DNA from: Pedobacter sp. WC2423
Lineage (GTDB): Bacteria; Bacteroidota; Bacteroidia; Sphingobacteriales; Sphingobacteriaceae
Assembly (NCBI RefSeq): GCF_040822065.1
Contig: NZ_CP162005.1
Span: 1,116,001-1,180,000, forward strand
Direction: 5' to 3'
DNA length: 64,000 nt
Both the position numbers and the translations under genes were made by a program. Shown here piece after piece: positions 17,912 through 27,386 of this stretch. The notes beneath the pieces are model-generated. The model saw only the letters and a list, made by a program, of their open reading frames with translations, searched no databases and was not told the origin of the DNA. Each line of letters starts with the position of its first letter. Positions within the stretch are counted from its first letter, which is position 1.

Positions 17912-20131
17912 TTATTTTCCAGGTTTCCAACTTATATTGATTTGCTGATTTCCAGATAGGGGGTATTCAAGATGCCCCTTTGGAGTTACCTTCCCTTTTA
18001 AAGGCTTTGTTTCCCCACTAATAGTGACTGTGAAATCCGGTAATCTGGTAGCATCGTCCTTAATGATCATCATTCTGCAATTCAGCCGTTCATCTCCAAG
18101 GGTAGAAAAATGTATATTTTTCCCTTTAATAGCTTTGAAACCTGTAGTTGGATAATCTACATAGATCATAAAAGATTCATCTGGTACCCGAAGATAATGT
18201 CTTGGTAAAATACCAAAGGCATTTCCTGCACCATAAACCTCCTGACCAACCGTACCAGACTTTTGCCAGCCATCTTGCAGGTCTTCCAGCGCAATCCAAA
18301 GCTTAGGGGCAACTTCCCCGATCTTTGGTTTTACCTCCAGCATTTCTTCAGGCAGCATATCAGGATAATAATATGCTGCCCGGTCTACCAGGTAGCGGAT
18401 ATATTCTGCGATTAATAACTTTAGCGACGGAAGGATTTCAACACCCTCCGCATGTTTCAGATAATCATGTAACGCACAAAACACTTCCTGTTCCTCATAA
18501 ACTGCAGTATATGGTGCATCATTAAGCGGAAACAGTGCAAAGAATTTCGGAAAGTTTCTGCCATAACCATAATTGCAATCCCAAATTTGTGTATTGCGGA
18601 ATATCCCTGCCAAGCACATATAACTAAGGTTCAGGTAAAGCTCATTCTCAGTGATCTTGTAAAGACGCAATAATGCGCCAGCAGCAAACGCCGTATTATT
18701 GGCCTGATAAAACACTTCGAACCCATAACGCTGCAATGTTTTTGCTGCCTTTTCCGCTTCATTTAAAAAGCGTTGTTCTTTGGTCAACTCCCAGGCCTGA
18801 AGCATCACATGGGCATAGATCCCGGCTACGTCTTTTTCTCCTCCTTTACCTTCAGCGGTCTCTGCTTTAAGTACCTCCAGCGTATCCATTTTGTAAAAAA
18901 CCGGCCATTGATAGTTGAAATGATGCGCTACCTTGATTGCAAATTCAAGCGAATCCAGAAAAAGTTTCTCCGCAATCCGATCGCCTTTCAAAGCAAGCCT
19001 GGACAAATTAAGCAAAGGATGGTGCAAATACCATGAATCCATCACACCCGGCTGCTTCTGTTCTTCTTCTCCTTCAAGCTTTTCTTCTGCAGAAGGTAAC
19101 CAGCGCATAATCGAACCTATCTTCTCGTTATAAAACGCAGGTAAGCCATCTTTAATAGTTTGCATGACGTCAAGTTCCGTTTTACTCCATTCCACATAAT
19201 CCAGTAATGGAAGCAATACTGCAAGCTGCACCATGATTTCTGGTGGAGTACTGTAATCACTCACATAAGCATTGAAATATTTATGTCCCGCTACCTGGCT
19301 CCAGCATCCCGGGCTTTCTATCAGGTCTTTTAAACCCTTGTCCAGAATTTCAGGCCAATCCTGATAATTGGTTTCTGGTCTTGGAAGCAGCAGATAAATT
19401 CTGGCCAGCAGATCGGGAAATTGTTTGGTCATTTGAAATTCCTCACCAGAAACCTGTTCATCGAAAGCTATAAACGCATCTGAGATAGTCACCTCTTTTC
19501 CTGCCTTTAAAGGTTGTTCTGTTGCCGCAGGTAATGCAAAGCCCAGTTCTGGCCAGCTGCCACCAACAACATTTGCACAAGAGGTTAGCGTTTGCTGGCA
19601 ATAATCGGCAAGGGCGGTTAAATTTTGCAAATAAAGAATAGCTGCGGAACTGGGTCTGGTTTCGGTCAGATAAATTAATCCTGTCCGGGTACCTTCCTGA
19701 CTTACGTGTATCTTTCCCGCTGTATTTTCAGGATTGCCCTTTTTACCGGTAAAGAATATATCTCTTGGCCAGAATGGAATAAAAAGATCCTTTGCTGGTG
19801 TCAGCTTTGTCGTATACCGTAATACAGGAACTGCTGATTGCTCATCTATAAAGATGGTTACCTGATGTGTTCCACTATAACTATCGAGCTTAAATCCGAT
19901 ACCCTGGTTATCTTCTGTTACTTTTTTTACTGCAAAAAAACCTTCAGGGCTAAATGCTGCCCGAAAAGCGACAAGACCGCCATCAGGCATTTGAGTCGTA
20001 ATCCAGATGGAGTCTTTCCCTTGATAAACCTTAAATTCAAAACTACCTGCTGTTTGAGTATAAAGTACTGTTTTAATTTCCGATAATTCAGCACTTGCGC
20101 TTAATGCCCAGGGAGATAATCCTTTCCTCAT
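17912..20131 (-). CDS. Large protein of unknown function, possible alpha/alpha-barrel glycosidase-like
   Basis: A 739-residue protein without a signal peptide. The first 220 residues are beta-rich; residues about 230-560 are helical with many Trp and aromatic residues (for example GCWSQVAGHKYFNAYVSDY, VMDSWYLHHPLLNLSRLAL, AGIYAHVMLQAWELTKEQRF), the look of an (alpha/alpha)6 barrel as in some glycoside hydrolases or lyases; the last 120 residues are beta-rich again. I do not recognise a family and no catalytic pair is certain. Nearby GH130 and transport genes make a carbohydrate role possible. It is divergent from the EamA transporter gene with a 141-base gap. Confidence 0.75.
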   Translation of the reverse strand: MRKGLSPWALSASAELSEIKTVLYTQTAGSFEFKVYQGKDSIWITTQMPDGGLVAFRAAFSPEGFFAVKKVTEDNQGIGFKLDSYSGTHQVTIFIDEQSAVPVLRYTTKLTPAKDLFIPFWPRDIFFTGKKGNPENTAGKIHVSQEGTRTGLIYLTETRPSSAAILYLQNLTALADYCQQTLTSCANVVGGSWPELGFALPAATEQPLKAGKEVTISDAFIAFDEQVSGEEFQMTKQFPDLLARIYLLLPRPETNYQDWPEILDKGLKDLIESPGCWSQVAGHKYFNAYVSDYSTPPEIMVQLAVLLPLLDYVEWSKTELDVMQTIKDGLPAFYNEKIGSIMRWLPSAEEKLEGEEEQKQPGVMDSWYLHHPLLNLSRLALKGDRIAEKLFLDSLEFAIKVAHHFNYQWPVFYKMDTLEVLKAETAEGKGGEKDVAGIYAHVMLQAWELTKEQRFLNEAEKAAKTLQRYGFEVFYQANNTAFAAGALLRLYKITENELYLNLSYMCLAGIFRNTQIWDCNYGYGRNFPKFFALFPLNDAPYTAVYEEQEVFCALHDYLKHAEGVEILPSLKLLIAEYIRYLVDRAAYYYPDMLPEEMLEVKPKIGEVAPKLWIALEDLQDGWQKSGTVGQEVYGAGNAFGILPRHYLRVPDESFMIYVDYPTTGFKAIKGKNIHFSTLGDERLNCRMMIIKDDATRLPDFTVTISGETKPLKGKVTPKGHLEYPLSGNQQINISWKPGK

Positions 20132-20272
20132 AAGTTATGTTTAATTTTGATGAACATTTAACACCCATGCCGAAGCTTTGTTTTAATTGATGTTTTCAAA
20201 TTATTTAAACAATCCTATCTTAAGGCATGTTAATTATTTGTCACCTTACTCAATCAATTTGTAGCACTTCGA

Positions 20273-21175
20273 ATGAAAAATAAACAAACCTCTGCCATGC
20301 TATGGCTGATTTTTATCATGCTGGTATGGGGGAGTACTTATGCAGTAACCAAATCTGTTGTTCATGTGCTGCCGCCAGGTTGCTTTGCTTTTGTTCGTTT
20401 TATGATCGCTTTGTTATGCCTTTTACCGGTTTATCTCTCAGACCGTAAAGCTATGGCTGCCCAGCAATTTAAGAAGGCTGATTATTGGTGGCTTTTCCTC
20501 ATGGGAATAACAGGTATTTCAGGTTACTACGTTTTTTTTAATTATTCTCTGATGTATACTTCTGCGTCCAGCGGGGCATTAATCCAGGGCTTTATTCCAA
20601 TTTGTATTGCTTTATCTGGAGTTATTTTTCTCAAAGAGCACTTATCCAGGCTACAGCTTACAGGAATCTGTTTGTCTTTTATCGGTGTAATTCTGGTTGG
20701 TTTAATTGCTGCGGAAGATAAGGGCGAAAAAAGCAGTTTAACAGGTAATCTGCTCATGATTGTTGCCGTACTCTGCTGGACAATTTATACTTTGATTTCC
20801 CGTAAATTGAATCATTTGAAGCCGATTATCATTACTTTTTGGAGTGGTTGTATAGGTACTGTATTATTGCTGCCACTTTCAATATATGAGTTTAGTCAAT
20901 TAACGCAGCCAGTTCAGATTGGGCTTAAAGGATGGTTTGCCTTGATTTATCTGGGTGCCATTTCCTCTGCTTTGTGCTACTTAATGTATAATAAAGCACT
21001 GGAACAGTTGCCAGCTGCAATGGTAGGGAATTTTCTTAATCTGGATATCCTGATTGGGGTATTAATCGCAGTATTGTTTTTACACGAGCAGGTTAGTCTT
21101 ATTCAGGTAGTTGGCGGCATATTCATCCTTTCAGGATTGATTTTGAGTTCACGAAAAAATAATAAATTACAATGA
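20273..21175 (+). CDS. EamA/DMT-family transporter
   Basis: A 300-residue inner-membrane protein with ten predicted hydrophobic segments in two EamA repeats. Typical signatures are LVWGSTYAVTKSVV and PGCFAFVRFMIALLCLLPV in the first helices, and the second-half segments GAISSALCYLMYNKALEQLPAAMVGNFLNLDILIGVL. Members export metabolites or amino acids; the substrate is unknown. Its stop overlaps the start of the GH130 gene by four bases (ATGA), so translation of the two is probably coupled. Confidence 0.92.
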   Translation: MKNKQTSAMLWLIFIMLVWGSTYAVTKSVVHVLPPGCFAFVRFMIALLCLLPVYLSDRKAMAAQQFKKADYWWLFLMGITGISGYYVFFNYSLMYTSASSGALIQGFIPICIALSGVIFLKEHLSRLQLTGICLSFIGVILVGLIAAEDKGEKSSLTGNLLMIVAVLCWTIYTLISRKLNHLKPIIITFWSGCIGTVLLLPLSIYEFSQLTQPVQIGLKGWFALIYLGAISSALCYLMYNKALEQLPAAMVGNFLNLDILIGVLIAVLFLHEQVSLIQVVGGIFILSGLILSSRKNNKLQ

Positions 21176-22227
21176 AGGATCTTGCGAAACGTTTTCCCGA
21201 AAATCCACTACTAATGCCTAAAGATATTACACCTAGTGCCCAGGGGCTTCAGGTGATCTGTTTACTCAACCCCGGCGTGTTTATTTTTGGTGGAAAAACC
21301 TGGCTGCTGGTCAGGGTAGCAGAAAGTATAAAACAAGTTGAAGGCTGGGCCTTCATTCCTGTTCTCAACGAAGAGGGACATTTAGAGATCATGGAGGTAC
21401 CACTAAATGACCCGGATCTGATTGCAACAGATGCCAGGATATTTAATTACAAAGGATTAGACTACCTGACTACGGTATCACACTTGCGTTTGCTGAGCAG
21501 TCTGGATGGAATAAACTTTTCAGAAGATGTAAACTATCCTGGTCTGTTTGGTAAAGGCAAACTTGAACGTTATGGTATCGAAGATTGCAGGGTTTCACTC
21601 GTAGAAGGACTTTATCATCTTACCTACACCGCAGTTTCTGAAAATGGGGTTGGGGTAGGGTTGCAAACTACTACAGACTGGCAGCACTTTGAACGTAAGG
21701 GAATGATTTTGCCTCCCCACAATAAAGATGTCGCTATTTTTGAGGAAAAAATTGGCGGTATGTTTTACGCATTACACAGACCAAGCAGTAAAGATATTGG
21801 CGGTAATTATATCTGGCTTGCAGAATCCCCTGATGGGCTGCATTGGGGAAATCATCAATGTATTTTGAAAACCCGTGCTGGAATGTGGGACAGTGCAAGG
21901 GTTGGCGGTGGTGCATCACCAATTAAAACTGAGCAAGGCTGGCTGGAAATCTATCACGGTGCTACCGCAGAACACCAATATTGTCTGGGTGCATTTTTAA
22001 TGGATCTGGAAGATCCGTCAATTGTTCTGGCCAGAAGTATTGAGCCAATTATGGTGCCAACAGAAAGCTATGAACTAAGCGGTTTTTTTGGTTTTGTTGT
22101 TTTTACCAATGGCCATATAGTTCACGGAGATCATCTGACTATTTATTACGGCGCTGCCGATGAATTTGTATGCGGAGCTGACTTCTCTGTCCGGGAGATT
22201 TTGGAGTCATTAAAATGGAACACCTGA
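21172..22227 (+). CDS. Glycoside hydrolase family 130 (mannoside phosphorylase-like)
   Basis: A 351-residue cytoplasmic enzyme of the five-bladed beta-propeller GH130 family, which phosphorolyses or hydrolyses beta-mannosides. Signatures in order: PGVFIFGGKTWLLVRVAES, TDARIFNYKGLDYLTTVSHL, RYGIEDCRVSLVEGLYHLTY with the conserved Asp, MWDSARVGGGASPIKTEQGW for phosphate or substrate contacts, and EIYHGA. Length is normal. It is coupled to the preceding transporter by a 4-base overlap. Whether it acts on mannosyl-glucose, mannobiose or mannosyl-GlcNAc cannot be decided. Confidence 0.88.
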   Translation: MKDLAKRFPENPLLMPKDITPSAQGLQVICLLNPGVFIFGGKTWLLVRVAESIKQVEGWAFIPVLNEEGHLEIMEVPLNDPDLIATDARIFNYKGLDYLTTVSHLRLLSSLDGINFSEDVNYPGLFGKGKLERYGIEDCRVSLVEGLYHLTYTAVSENGVGVGLQTTTDWQHFERKGMILPPHNKDVAIFEEKIGGMFYALHRPSSKDIGGNYIWLAESPDGLHWGNHQCILKTRAGMWDSARVGGGASPIKTEQGWLEIYHGATAEHQYCLGAFLMDLEDPSIVLARSIEPIMVPTESYELSGFFGFVVFTNGHIVHGDHLTIYYGAADEFVCGADFSVREILESLKWNT

Positions 22228-22319
22228 GCATCACAATCAAAAGCATTACTCATTAATTTATCTTAATTTATAACTGATTATTTTGTTTATCTTTCTTAGT
22301 GAAATAGATTAACAATGAT

Positions 22320-22327
22320 TAGTTTTG
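22320..22327 (+). promoter_or_regulatory. Possible -7 element TAGTTTTG before the histidine kinase gene
   Basis: Matches TAnnTTTG, 15 bases before the start codon. The nearest upstream TTTG (22282-22285) is 34 bases away, longer than the usual spacing of about 19-21, so the assignment is tentative. Confidence 0.33.
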
Positions 22328-22342
22328 TTCTATTAACTATTT

Positions 22343-24220
22343 ATGGAAGATTTCAGGATACTTCAGGGGAAAATTGCTCAATATGAGAAGGAAAACAAAG
22401 AGCTGAAACTTCGCTTAGCGGAGTTGAATGACTTTGTGGAGAACGCCTCATTGCCACTACATTGGGTTAACGCTGAAGGAATAATTATTTGGGCTAATCA
22501 AGCTGAATTTGTTTCATTAGGTTATACAAAAGAAGAATATATTGGATTTCCTATCAGTAATTTTCATGCAGATCAGGAAGTTATACAAGATATTCTATAC
22601 CGGCTAACCAACAACCAGACATTGCTTAATTATCCAGCCAGGCTGCGCTGTAAAAATGGTGATATCAAACACGTACTCATCAATTCAAGTGTACTCTGGA
22701 AAGAAGATAACTTTGTTCATACCCGGTGTTTTACCAGGGATATTACGCCCCTGATCCACGAACAGGAAAGAAAGGCAGAGCTGATAAATGAGCTGGAACA
22801 GAATGAAACCAAGTTAAAAATAGCCATAGAATCCACTAACCTTGGCACATGGGAGTGGGATCCAAAAACAAATATTTTAATCTGGTCAGAAGAATGCAGA
22901 AATGTCTTTGGCTATCCTGCTGCTGAACAAATAACTTTTGATGAATTCAGTGAGATGATTTATCCTGAAGACAGATCAAATGTGCTTCAGGCTATGCATG
23001 AATCTATTGAATCCGGTAACAGTGAAACGCATCACCTGACTTACAGGATTTACCGTCTGGATAACAACGAAATGCGCTGGATTAAAGTGCAGTGGAGAAG
23101 GAGCTTTAAAACAGATCGTTACGCCAGCTTATTAATCGGAACTACACTGGATATCACAGACGTTAAATATGCAGAAGAGAAAAGTGCAAAGTTAGCTGCT
23201 ATTGTCAATTCAAGCAATGATGCTGTGATCAGTAAAACTTTAAATGGAATCATTACCAGCTGGAACGACTCAGCAGAGCGGACTTTTGGCTATAGTGCGG
23301 CAGAAATAATAGGTCAGCCAATACTTAAATTAATACCACCTGACCGCCAGGAAGAAGAAGTCCAGATTCTTTCCCGGTTAAGTAAAGGCGAAAGGGTAAA
23401 TCATTTTGAAACCAGAAGAATTACTAAATCCGGAAAAACGATCGATGTGTCCCTGACTATATCGCCCGTTAAAGATACGGACGGTAAAATTATCGGGTTA
23501 TCAAAGATTGCCAGAGATATTACTGAGCGGAAACAAGAAGAGCAGCGGAAAAATGATTTTGTGGCCATGGTGAGCCATGAATTGAAGACTCCTTTAACTG
23601 CGCTTACGGGTTATCTGCAGTTATTACTGATGCGTTCAAAAAAAGAAGGGGATGAGTTCAGTATTAAATCATTAATCAGAGCAGAAGCTCAGACCAAAAA
23701 AATGATAGCTATGATTCATGATTTTTTGAGTCTGGCAAGAATGGAAGAAGGAAAGCTTCAGATAGAAAGAAGGAAAGTAGAATTACATCCTTTAATGATG
23801 GAAATTGCTGAAGATGCTAAATTTTTAACTTCACAGCATACGATAAAACTAATAGACTGTGAGGGAATTATAATCAATGCCGACAGAGACAAAATCGGTC
23901 AGGTATTAATGAACCTGGTTAGCAATGCCATTAAATATTCACCTGAAGGAGGCTTAGTTACACTGGGTTGTGAAAAACAAAACGGAAAAGTAAAAATCTA
24001 TGTCAGCGATCAGGGTATAGGTATAAGCCCTAACGATCAAAAAAGATTGTTTGAACGCTTTTACAGAGTCAATAATAATGGGATAAAAACTGTACCTGGA
24101 TTCGGTATAGGTTTATATCTTGTTTCAGAGATCCTGCGTTATCATGACAGTGAAATTAGGGTTGAAAGTGAAGAAAAAGCAGGATCAGTATTTTACTTTT
24201 ATTTACAGACCCTTAGCTGA
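22343..24220 (+). CDS. PAS-domain sensor histidine kinase (three PAS domains)
   Basis: A 625-residue protein with no membrane segment. An N-terminal coiled coil (residues 1-30) leads into PAS 1 (about 30-145, LPLHWVNAEGIIIWANQAE), PAS 2 of the PAS_3 type (about 155-272, TNLGTWEWDPKTNILIWSEE) and PAS 3 (about 277-395, SSNDAVISKTLNGIITSWND). HisKA carries the phospho-accepting His412 in VSHELKTPLTAL, and the ATPase domain shows QVLMNLVSNAIKYSPEGG (N box), DQGIGISPND and FGIGLYLV (G boxes). The first PAS resembles light or redox-sensing cytosolic sensors. It is an orphan: no response regulator is adjacent. Confidence 0.93.
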   Translation: MEDFRILQGKIAQYEKENKELKLRLAELNDFVENASLPLHWVNAEGIIIWANQAEFVSLGYTKEEYIGFPISNFHADQEVIQDILYRLTNNQTLLNYPARLRCKNGDIKHVLINSSVLWKEDNFVHTRCFTRDITPLIHEQERKAELINELEQNETKLKIAIESTNLGTWEWDPKTNILIWSEECRNVFGYPAAEQITFDEFSEMIYPEDRSNVLQAMHESIESGNSETHHLTYRIYRLDNNEMRWIKVQWRRSFKTDRYASLLIGTTLDITDVKYAEEKSAKLAAIVNSSNDAVISKTLNGIITSWNDSAERTFGYSAAEIIGQPILKLIPPDRQEEEVQILSRLSKGERVNHFETRRITKSGKTIDVSLTISPVKDTDGKIIGLSKIARDITERKQEEQRKNDFVAMVSHELKTPLTALTGYLQLLLMRSKKEGDEFSIKSLIRAEAQTKKMIAMIHDFLSLARMEEGKLQIERRKVELHPLMMEIAEDAKFLTSQHTIKLIDCEGIIINADRDKIGQVLMNLVSNAIKYSPEGGLVTLGCEKQNGKVKIYVSDQGIGISPNDQKRLFERFYRVNNNGIKTVPGFGIGLYLVSEILRYHDSEIRVESEEKAGSVFYFYLQTLS

Positions 24221-24269
24221 TTAATATAGCCTGTTTATGCTAATGATTCAGCAACCTGATCCATTAAAA

Positions 24270-24698
24270 TCAACGCTGGAGGTTGAGGATTTTTAAAGTA
24301 ATATGATCTTTCAGGCCGTTAAAGAATTTATTTAATACCTTTTCAAAAACAGGATCACTGTTTGGAATTTCAGAAAATAAAGTCATGCATGATTTCAGTT
24401 TCAAATCGTCCGGGCTATCCAGTATCAGGTGTGCATCATTGGTATCCAAATTAAGCAGTGTATGACACATCAAAATCAGCCTTGGACCAAGTACCCGGTG
24501 ATGCATAAATTCAGTAGCCTCCTGCAGATCCTTTATTCCATAATATTTTGAGATTTCAGTAAAACCCAGACCCTGGATCTGCGGAAAAATATACCACATC
24601 CAGTGTGTATGTTTTTTACCATGCTGAATCTCGCCAAGCGCAGTTTGGAATACCCCTTTTTGAGCAGTTATAAATCTTTCCAGGTCGTGTGATTTCAT
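24270..24698 (-). CDS. DUF1810 family protein
   Basis: A 142-residue cytoplasmic protein matching DUF1810: ALGEIQHGKKHTHWMWYIFPQ followed by GLGFTEISKYYGI and HRVLGPRL are the family's most conserved segments, and the length is typical. Family function is not established. It is convergent with the histidine kinase gene (49 bases between) and divergent from the dehydrogenase gene. Confidence 0.9.
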   Translation of the reverse strand: MKSHDLERFITAQKGVFQTALGEIQHGKKHTHWMWYIFPQIQGLGFTEISKYYGIKDLQEATEFMHHRVLGPRLILMCHTLLNLDTNDAHLILDSPDDLKLKSCMTLFSEIPNSDPVFEKVLNKFFNGLKDHITLKILNLQR

Positions 24699-24832
24699 GT
24701 TAATTAATGATTTTCGAGGGCTTTAGCTTAGTTTTTCGTTGATTTATTGAGGTATTAAGGTAAACATTTTTTTTTGAAAACTTTTGTTAAATTACAGTGT
24801 TGACGCCTAAGTAAACATTAAACCTTTATCTT

Positions 24833-25759
24833 ATGAAAGAAGAAAGTAAAATCGATACCAGGACTGAAACTAACGTATCTCCGTTTGAAGATCCGACAAA
24901 GAAATATTTCAAACCTCCATTTAAAGAACAAACACAGCCCTGGCCAGGACTCGCTTCAAAGATGTCACCGGTACCTGACCACGGTGAAAAAAGTTATGTT
25001 GGTTCTGGCAGACTCACCGGACGCAAAGTATTGATCACCGGTGGTGACTCTGGTATAGGAAGAGCAGCCGCCATTGCTTATGCCAGAGAAGGTGCTGATG
25101 TGGCTATAAACTACCTGCCTGAAGAAGAACCAGATGCTCAGGAGGTTATTGAGCTGATCAAAAAAGCAGGACGTAAAGCAATAGCTATTCCCGGAGATAT
25201 CAGAACAGAAGAATTTTGCGAAAAGCTTGTTAAAGATGCGGTAAAAGAACTTGGTGGATTAGATATTTTAGTGAACAATGCAGGCAGACAGCAAAGCCAT
25301 CAGTCTATCCTGGATCTGAGTACAGAGCAGTTTGACTGGACAATGAAGACCAATATTTATGCACCTTTCTGGATTACAAAAGCGGCCTTACCTCATCTTA
25401 AACCTGGTTCTTCAATTATTGTAACTACTTCAGTTCAAGCTACAGATCCTTCACCAGATCTCTTTGATTATGCGCAAACCAAAGCTGCAAATACGAGTTT
25501 TGTGAGGTCAATGGCAAAACAACTGGGGCCTAAAGGTATCCGTGTCAATGGTGTTTCACCTGGCCCGATCTGGACAGTGCTGCAAGTTACAGGAGGTTCA
25601 ACCCAAGAGAAAGTAAAACAATTTGGCAAAGAAACTCCTTTAGGCAGACCGGGTCAGCCAGCGGAGTTAGCTTCCATCTATGTACAACTGGCAGCGAATG
25701 ACGCAAGTTATTCCACTGGCCAGATTTATGGCGCTGCCGGCGGTAGTGGCCAACCATAA
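24833..25759 (+). CDS. Short-chain dehydrogenase/reductase (general stress protein 39-like)
   Basis: A 308-residue NAD(P)-dependent oxidoreductase. About 60 N-terminal residues (FEDPTKKYFKPPFKEQTQPW) precede the Rossmann fold, a feature of the YdaD/YhdF-type SDRs induced by stress. The cofactor motif is LITGGDSGIGRAAAIAYARE, the active site is VNNAGRQ plus SVQATDP and YAQTKAA (Tyr and Lys). Substrate is unknown. A long run of T and TTTG lies upstream but no convincing promoter. Two hairpins follow the gene. Confidence 0.92.
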   Translation: MKEESKIDTRTETNVSPFEDPTKKYFKPPFKEQTQPWPGLASKMSPVPDHGEKSYVGSGRLTGRKVLITGGDSGIGRAAAIAYAREGADVAINYLPEEEPDAQEVIELIKKAGRKAIAIPGDIRTEEFCEKLVKDAVKELGGLDILVNNAGRQQSHQSILDLSTEQFDWTMKTNIYAPFWITKAALPHLKPGSSIIVTTSVQATDPSPDLFDYAQTKAANTSFVRSMAKQLGPKGIRVNGVSPGPIWTVLQVTGGSTQEKVKQFGKETPLGRPGQPAELASIYVQLAANDASYSTGQIYGAAGGSGQP

Positions 25760-25766
25760 GTATTCC

Positions 25767-25790
25767 GGGCAATCCTGATCAGGATTGCCC
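25767..25790. terminator. Perfect 24-bp palindrome after the SDR gene
   Basis: GGGCAATCCTGA followed by its exact reverse complement TCAGGATTGCCC, starting 8 bases after the dehydrogenase stop. It would form a 10-bp or longer stem as a terminator, although the T tract after it is poor (AAATTTGT). Confidence 0.65.
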
Positions 25791-25803
25791 AAATTTGTAA
25801 AAT

Positions 25804-25833
25804 CAATTCCGTTTAATATTGAAAACGGAATTG
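25804..25833. terminator. Second hairpin, likely terminator of a minus-strand gene remnant
   Basis: CAATTCCGTTT pairs exactly with AAACGGAATTG across an 8-base loop (11-bp stem). It lies just past the stop (25847-25849) of a minus-strand coding remnant, with GATTTTA following on that strand. Confidence 0.55.
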
Positions 25834-25846
25834 GGCCGTACAATAA

Positions 25847-26014
25847 TTAAAATAGATTTTCAAAGCTTCCACAATAGACACTTTTTGAAACCTCATCATT
25901 CATCACATCTTTAAAGACTATAAATACTTCATAAGTCCTGCCTTTAGTCCTGACAGGGCTGGAGTTCAGGCATAAAGTATCTTTGAGTTCGTCTGCCAGA
26001 GAAGGTGCATATAT
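25847..26014 (-). pseudogene. C-terminal remnant of an unknown minus-strand gene
   Basis: A minus-strand frame is open from 26014 to a TAA at 25847-25849 but has no start codon. It encodes about 50 residues that read like real protein (for example SSPVRTKGRTYEVFIVFKD and SVYCGSFENLF), and a terminator hairpin sits just after it. Its upstream end runs into the truncated 5' end of the epoxide hydrolase remnant near base 25995. I read it as the tail of a gene whose front half was deleted. No family recognised; spurious coding is possible. Confidence 0.4.
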
Positions 26015-26462
26015 TCACATGCATATTACAAAGCCTCTTACTGCAGCTTACGGGCTAAATGATTCTCCAGCTGGATTGTGTGCATGGATTATTGAAAAAT
26101 TTAATAGCTGGAGCGATAACAATGGTCATATCGAGCACGCTTTTAAGAAGGATGACCTGCTCGCTAACGTCACTTTATACTGGATCACACAAACGATCCA
26201 TTCCTCGATGAGAATTTATAACGAAAATAGTAAAAACCCATTAATTTTCGGAAAGAACGATTTTATAAAAGTACCGGTAGGCTTTGTTAAGTTCCCGAAA
26301 GAATTGCCAACTCCGCCACGCGCTTACGTGGAAAAAAGTTTTAATATCCGGCACTGGAATCCCATGCCTGCAGGCGGACATTTTGCTGCTTCAGAACAAC
26401 CCGGATTACTGGCAGATGATCTCATCGGTTTCTTTTCAAAATTGAATGAAAAAGAGCTGTAA
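25983..26462 (+). pseudogene. Epoxide-hydrolase-like alpha/beta hydrolase, C-terminal fragment
   Basis: A 159-codon frame starting at a TTG. From about REGAYIHMHITKPLTAAYGL onward it matches the C-terminal half of epoxide hydrolases of the EHN-containing type (normally about 380-430 residues): DSPAGLCAWIIEKFNSW, then PPRAYVEKSFNIRHW and MPAGGHFAASEQP with the catalytic His. The N-terminal half, including the nucleophile Asp elbow, is absent, so the product should be inactive. The first few residues (LSSSA) do not fit and probably lie across a deletion junction near 25995. The remaining frame is intact, suggesting a recent event. Confidence 0.8.
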
Positions 26463-26505
26463 TAGTATAAAGAGGAACTTTAACTTAGCATAAGGAGATG
26501 TCCAT

Positions 26506-27330
26506 TTACGCTTTCGCTTTGGGTATCCGTAATATTTCTTCTTTGAATTCTCTGGTCAAAATCGGATATAAGTCTTCAAATTCCCAAAGCCGCATGGGCG
26601 TAATTTGAATATACTCAACCGGATACCATATTTTCACATAATTTCTGATTGCCGTTTTTGCTTTTTCAGGCTCACCTGCTAAAAGGAAAAGCCTTGCGGC
26701 ATGCAGGTGACTATCTTCATTAGTCAGTTCTTCCGCAAATTTTTCATAATACGCTAAACTTTCGTCCGTGTTTCCCTCTTCAAACATAAAGCCAAGTAAA
26801 TATTCTGCTCCTTTAAGGCTGTCATGCGTTAATTTTGGCTTGTACTTTTTTAATTGTGCAATAAAGTCAGGCATTTCTTTTCCATTTTTAATAATTTGAA
26901 GTGGTGCCGGATCAATTGTTAAGTTCTTTTTACCCTTAAGTTTAGCTAAATGCTGGTTCACCTGGTGTTTATAGGTATTAAAACGATGGTCTTCCAAATC
27001 CAGCTTCTTCTTTTCTGCCAGATATGTTTTGTAGAAATCCGCTGCTCTTTGCTGATGATTACTGCTGATGGCCGCACTGGTATAAGCAAAGAAATGTTCA
27101 GATAAAATGTTTCCCGCATACCATTGTCCGTCAAATGGTAAAGCCTTCTCATCATTTTCCATCGCCAACTCAAAATTACTGCTGAAATAGTTATATTCTG
27201 CTAAAACAATAGATTTTTGCGGTTCAAACGCTGCAATTTCTGCAAGTTGCGCTAATCCGGATTCTATTTGCCCGCTTCTTAAAGTGTCTAATACGTCTCT
27301 GAGTTTTTTCGGTATTTTAACAATTTCCAT
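26506..27330 (-). CDS. TPR-like helical protein, unknown function
   Basis: A 274-residue protein built of helical pairs with TPR-like spacing (for example IESGLAQLAEIAAFEPQKSIVLAEYNYF, EYLLGFMFEEGNTDESLAYYEKF, AARLFLLAGEPEKAKTAIRNYV shown in parts: GQIESGLAQLAEIAAFEP, GNTDESLAYYEKFAEE, AGEPEKAKTAIRNYV). No signal peptide. Such proteins act as scaffolds; partner unknown. The gene is convergent with the epoxide hydrolase remnant. Upstream of its start lies a 21-bp periodic repeat (27387-27512). Confidence 0.75.
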   Translation of the reverse strand: MEIVKIPKKLRDVLDTLRSGQIESGLAQLAEIAAFEPQKSIVLAEYNYFSSNFELAMENDEKALPFDGQWYAGNILSEHFFAYTSAAISSNHQQRAADFYKTYLAEKKKLDLEDHRFNTYKHQVNQHLAKLKGKKNLTIDPAPLQIIKNGKEMPDFIAQLKKYKPKLTHDSLKGAEYLLGFMFEEGNTDESLAYYEKFAEELTNEDSHLHAARLFLLAGEPEKAKTAIRNYVKIWYPVEYIQITPMRLWEFEDLYPILTREFKEEILRIPKAKA

Positions 27331-27386
27331 AAAATGTCTGCTATTTCTTCAGGTGATAAATAATTCACGCAATATATCAACAAATA

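Noticed and set aside
20230..20265. TTTG and TCAATTTG before the EamA gene as a promoter
   Set aside because: The -7 has a mismatch and the spacing (13) is too short for the Bacteroidota consensus.
24770..24802. TTTG with CAGTGTTG as an SDR gene promoter
   Set aside because: Spacing is near normal but the -7 has two mismatches, so it is not listed as a feature.
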